A DNA stretch of 64,000 nucleotides. Source: Jacaranda mimosifolia. Lineage: Eukaryota; Streptophyta; Magnoliopsida; Lamiales; Bignoniaceae. Positions 62,641 through 64,000 of this stretch are shown piece after piece. Positions within the stretch are counted from its first letter, which is position 1. Each line of letters starts with the position of its first letter. Under the pieces are notes generated by a model. The model was given only the letters and a program-made list of their open reading frames with translations. It did no database searches and had not been told where the DNA came from. The position numbers and the translations under genes are program-made. The DNA lies in the NCBI GenBank assembly GCA_018894105.1, contig CM032122.1:36859404-36923403 (forward strand), in the 5' to 3' direction.

Positions 62641-62944
62641 AATTGAAAAGTGGAAAGTTAGCTCTAACAAACCATTTACGGGTTGAACATCTACTGCACA
62701 GGTGGACCCCAACTCATTTGCAGAGCTCCCACCGGACTTCAAAATGCTCCACCAGTCGTCTGCCGTCTGAAACAAACCAGCGGAGATCCTCCGGTTTAGT
62801 TCAGAGTCAACCCATCGCCGCCGGCGCAGATCGAAACGACGACTTGCCAGCGGAATCACACAGCGTCGCGTATACACTCGTATATCGCTGTTTGTATTCT
62901 TGGAATTGGTGAATTCATAGTGCCGAAAATTGTTAGCGAGAGCG
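62641..62944 (+). promoter_or_regulatory. Promoter and leader of the CASP-like gene
   Basis: The composition changes sharply from AT-rich to balanced or GC-rich at about 62680, as is usual at the start of a plant gene. An ATG at 62930 is in frame, five codons upstream of the conserved start. No TATA box is evident. Confidence 0.45.
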
Positions 62945-63165
62945 ATGAATGTGAGCCATGGGGCGGTGCATCCCGTTGAGGTGCCGCCGTTGCAGACGGA
63001 GGGTGCGGGGAACGTGCCGCTGCCGCGCGTGCGAATGAAAGATCTCCAAGGCATGCCGGGGACAGTCGGCGGCCTGGTGTTGCGCGTGTCTCAGCTGTTA
63101 TTCGCGGTTGTGGCGCTTTCTGTCATGGCAACCACCAGTGACTTCCCTTCTGTCACCGCCTTCTG
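62945..63165 (+). CDS. CASP-like protein 5A (UPF0497), first exon only
   Basis: The exon encodes 73 residues plus two bases and ends at a donor [25 protein letters not shown], then [20 protein letters not shown] and [20 protein letters not shown] match the N-terminus of CASPL5A proteins (Arabidopsis At2g28370 type), including the first of four expected transmembrane helices at about residues 47-66 and the conserved Arg in VLR. Family members are about 180 residues and relate to the Casparian-strip scaffold proteins in the plasma membrane; their own role is little known. I chose the ATG at 62945, not the in-frame one at 62930, because the family starts MNVSH. The remaining exons lie beyond 64000: the last 835 bases show no second exon. 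Confidence 0.92.
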
Positions 63166-64000
63166 GTAAATCAATCATCTTTTACTCTAATTATTTTCCT
63201 TTTCAATTAAGACGTTCATTATAATTTTTTGGGTTGAGTAAGTTTTTTGATGCAATTTATTACTAACTATTACTACTACGATTAGTATTATGTTGTGTTA
63301 ATAGGAATTTGAGGAGGATGTTTTGGATAGAATTGTCAATCCAGCTCATAATAGGAATTTCGTGAATAGTAGAAAAGAGTGCGAAGTTCACTAGACCCAA
63401 TCTTCTGTATTGGTTAATGAGAATTTATTGTTGTTATTATTCTTATATTCATTGGTTGGAATTGAGGATTATGATTCGGATAGAGTGGTCAATCCATTCC
63501 TATTAGTTGTATGTGCGAGGGGAAGGATTACATGAAGATGGTGCTGAATTCACTAGACGTAATCTTCTCTTTGGTCATTTTTGGTTTTTTAGAATTTAAA
63601 AAGAAAAAGTGTTGAAACTGAATAAAATTTCAGCTCCCCGCCCCCCGGGTTTTACTCAGCATAGCAACATATTGGATTTTCATTTTGGAGACATGATGTA
63701 TGCTTCCATAAATTAGACTTAGCAAAAGGTTGCTTTTTAATGCAATGAACGAACTCCATAGTCCATTGATCTTAAAAAGGCATTTGTATATGTGGGCTAT
63801 CAAAAGATGCTGGTGGGATTAGGGGAAGTTGGTTTTTGATGACGATATTGCAGTGACTAGATGTCGCGCTTCTTCATGGTATCTATATTTATCCAATCTC
63901 AATTTGCCAGATGCATGTTGTGGACCAGTTGAAATTAGATATTGCATGATATAAGACTTTGATAGAATGAAGAAGAATGAAATTTGGGATTTCAAGTCCT
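63166..64000 (+). other. First intron of the CASP-like gene, cut by the window end
   Basis: No sequence resembling the second transmembrane exon (the LQSLWSL-type segment) was seen. A short imperfect duplication is visible: GAATTTGAGGAGGATGTTTTGGATAG near 63304 and a related GAATTGAGGATTATGATTCGGATAG near 63459. Confidence 0.6.

Noticed and set aside
62557..63054. 165-codon minus-strand open frame across the CASP-like exon
   Set aside because: It is antisense to a clearly conserved exon and has no recognisable domain.

Overview
This is eudicot nuclear DNA. Genes are split by AT-rich GT-AG introns, codon use is plant-like, the AT-rich intergenic DNA is full of small DNA transposons and microsatellites, and every gene belongs to a plant family. 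I cannot name the species from sequence alone. Exon joins were worked out by hand; each join keeps the reading frame and matches the protein family.

Layout: (1) 587-11105 (+), a 21-exon EDR2-like lipid-binding protein (PH + START + DUF1336). (2) 14281-20156 (+), a class-IV GATA zinc-finger factor with a 4.9 kb intron full of nested transposons; a short coding exon at 13317 may precede it. (3) 30057-33108 (+), an ARF10/16-type auxin response factor with a near-perfect miR160 site. (4) 39078-39299 (-), the intronless ubiquitin-like protein UBL5/Hub1. (5) 40472-55472 (-), a 19-exon SAPS-domain (SIT4/PP6 phosphatase-associated) protein whose introns hold a plastid ndhB fragment, an LTR-like fragment and a nested pair of hAT elements. 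(6) 62945 to beyond the window end (+), the first exon of a CASP-like 5A membrane protein.

The genes are not a pathway. They form a conserved neighbourhood: as I recall the Arabidopsis map, the EDR2-like, GATA13, ARF10, SAPS and CASPL genes are consecutive on chromosome 2, while a GATA14-UBL5-SAPS trio sits on chromosome 3. This window carries the union of both, as expected of a genome without the Brassicaceae duplications.

Most non-genic structure is transposon-derived. Several elements are defined by terminal inverted repeats plus target-site duplications (TSDs): hAT-like elements with 8-bp TSDs (49509-51723 nested pair, 22549-23244, 17672-18482, probably 42456-43151), a Mutator-like element with a perfect 9-bp TSD (34717-35816), Tourist-like MITEs with TTA TSDs (21765-22042, 25259-25664), and four tRNA-type SINE copies. 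I found no CRISPR arrays, rRNA or intact tRNA genes, and no undescribed multi-gene system. The most unusual items are the self-nested hAT pair, the element in the GATA intron whose own second arm preserves the pre-insertion site, the GC-AG intron, and the plastid fragment beside an LTR-like fragment.
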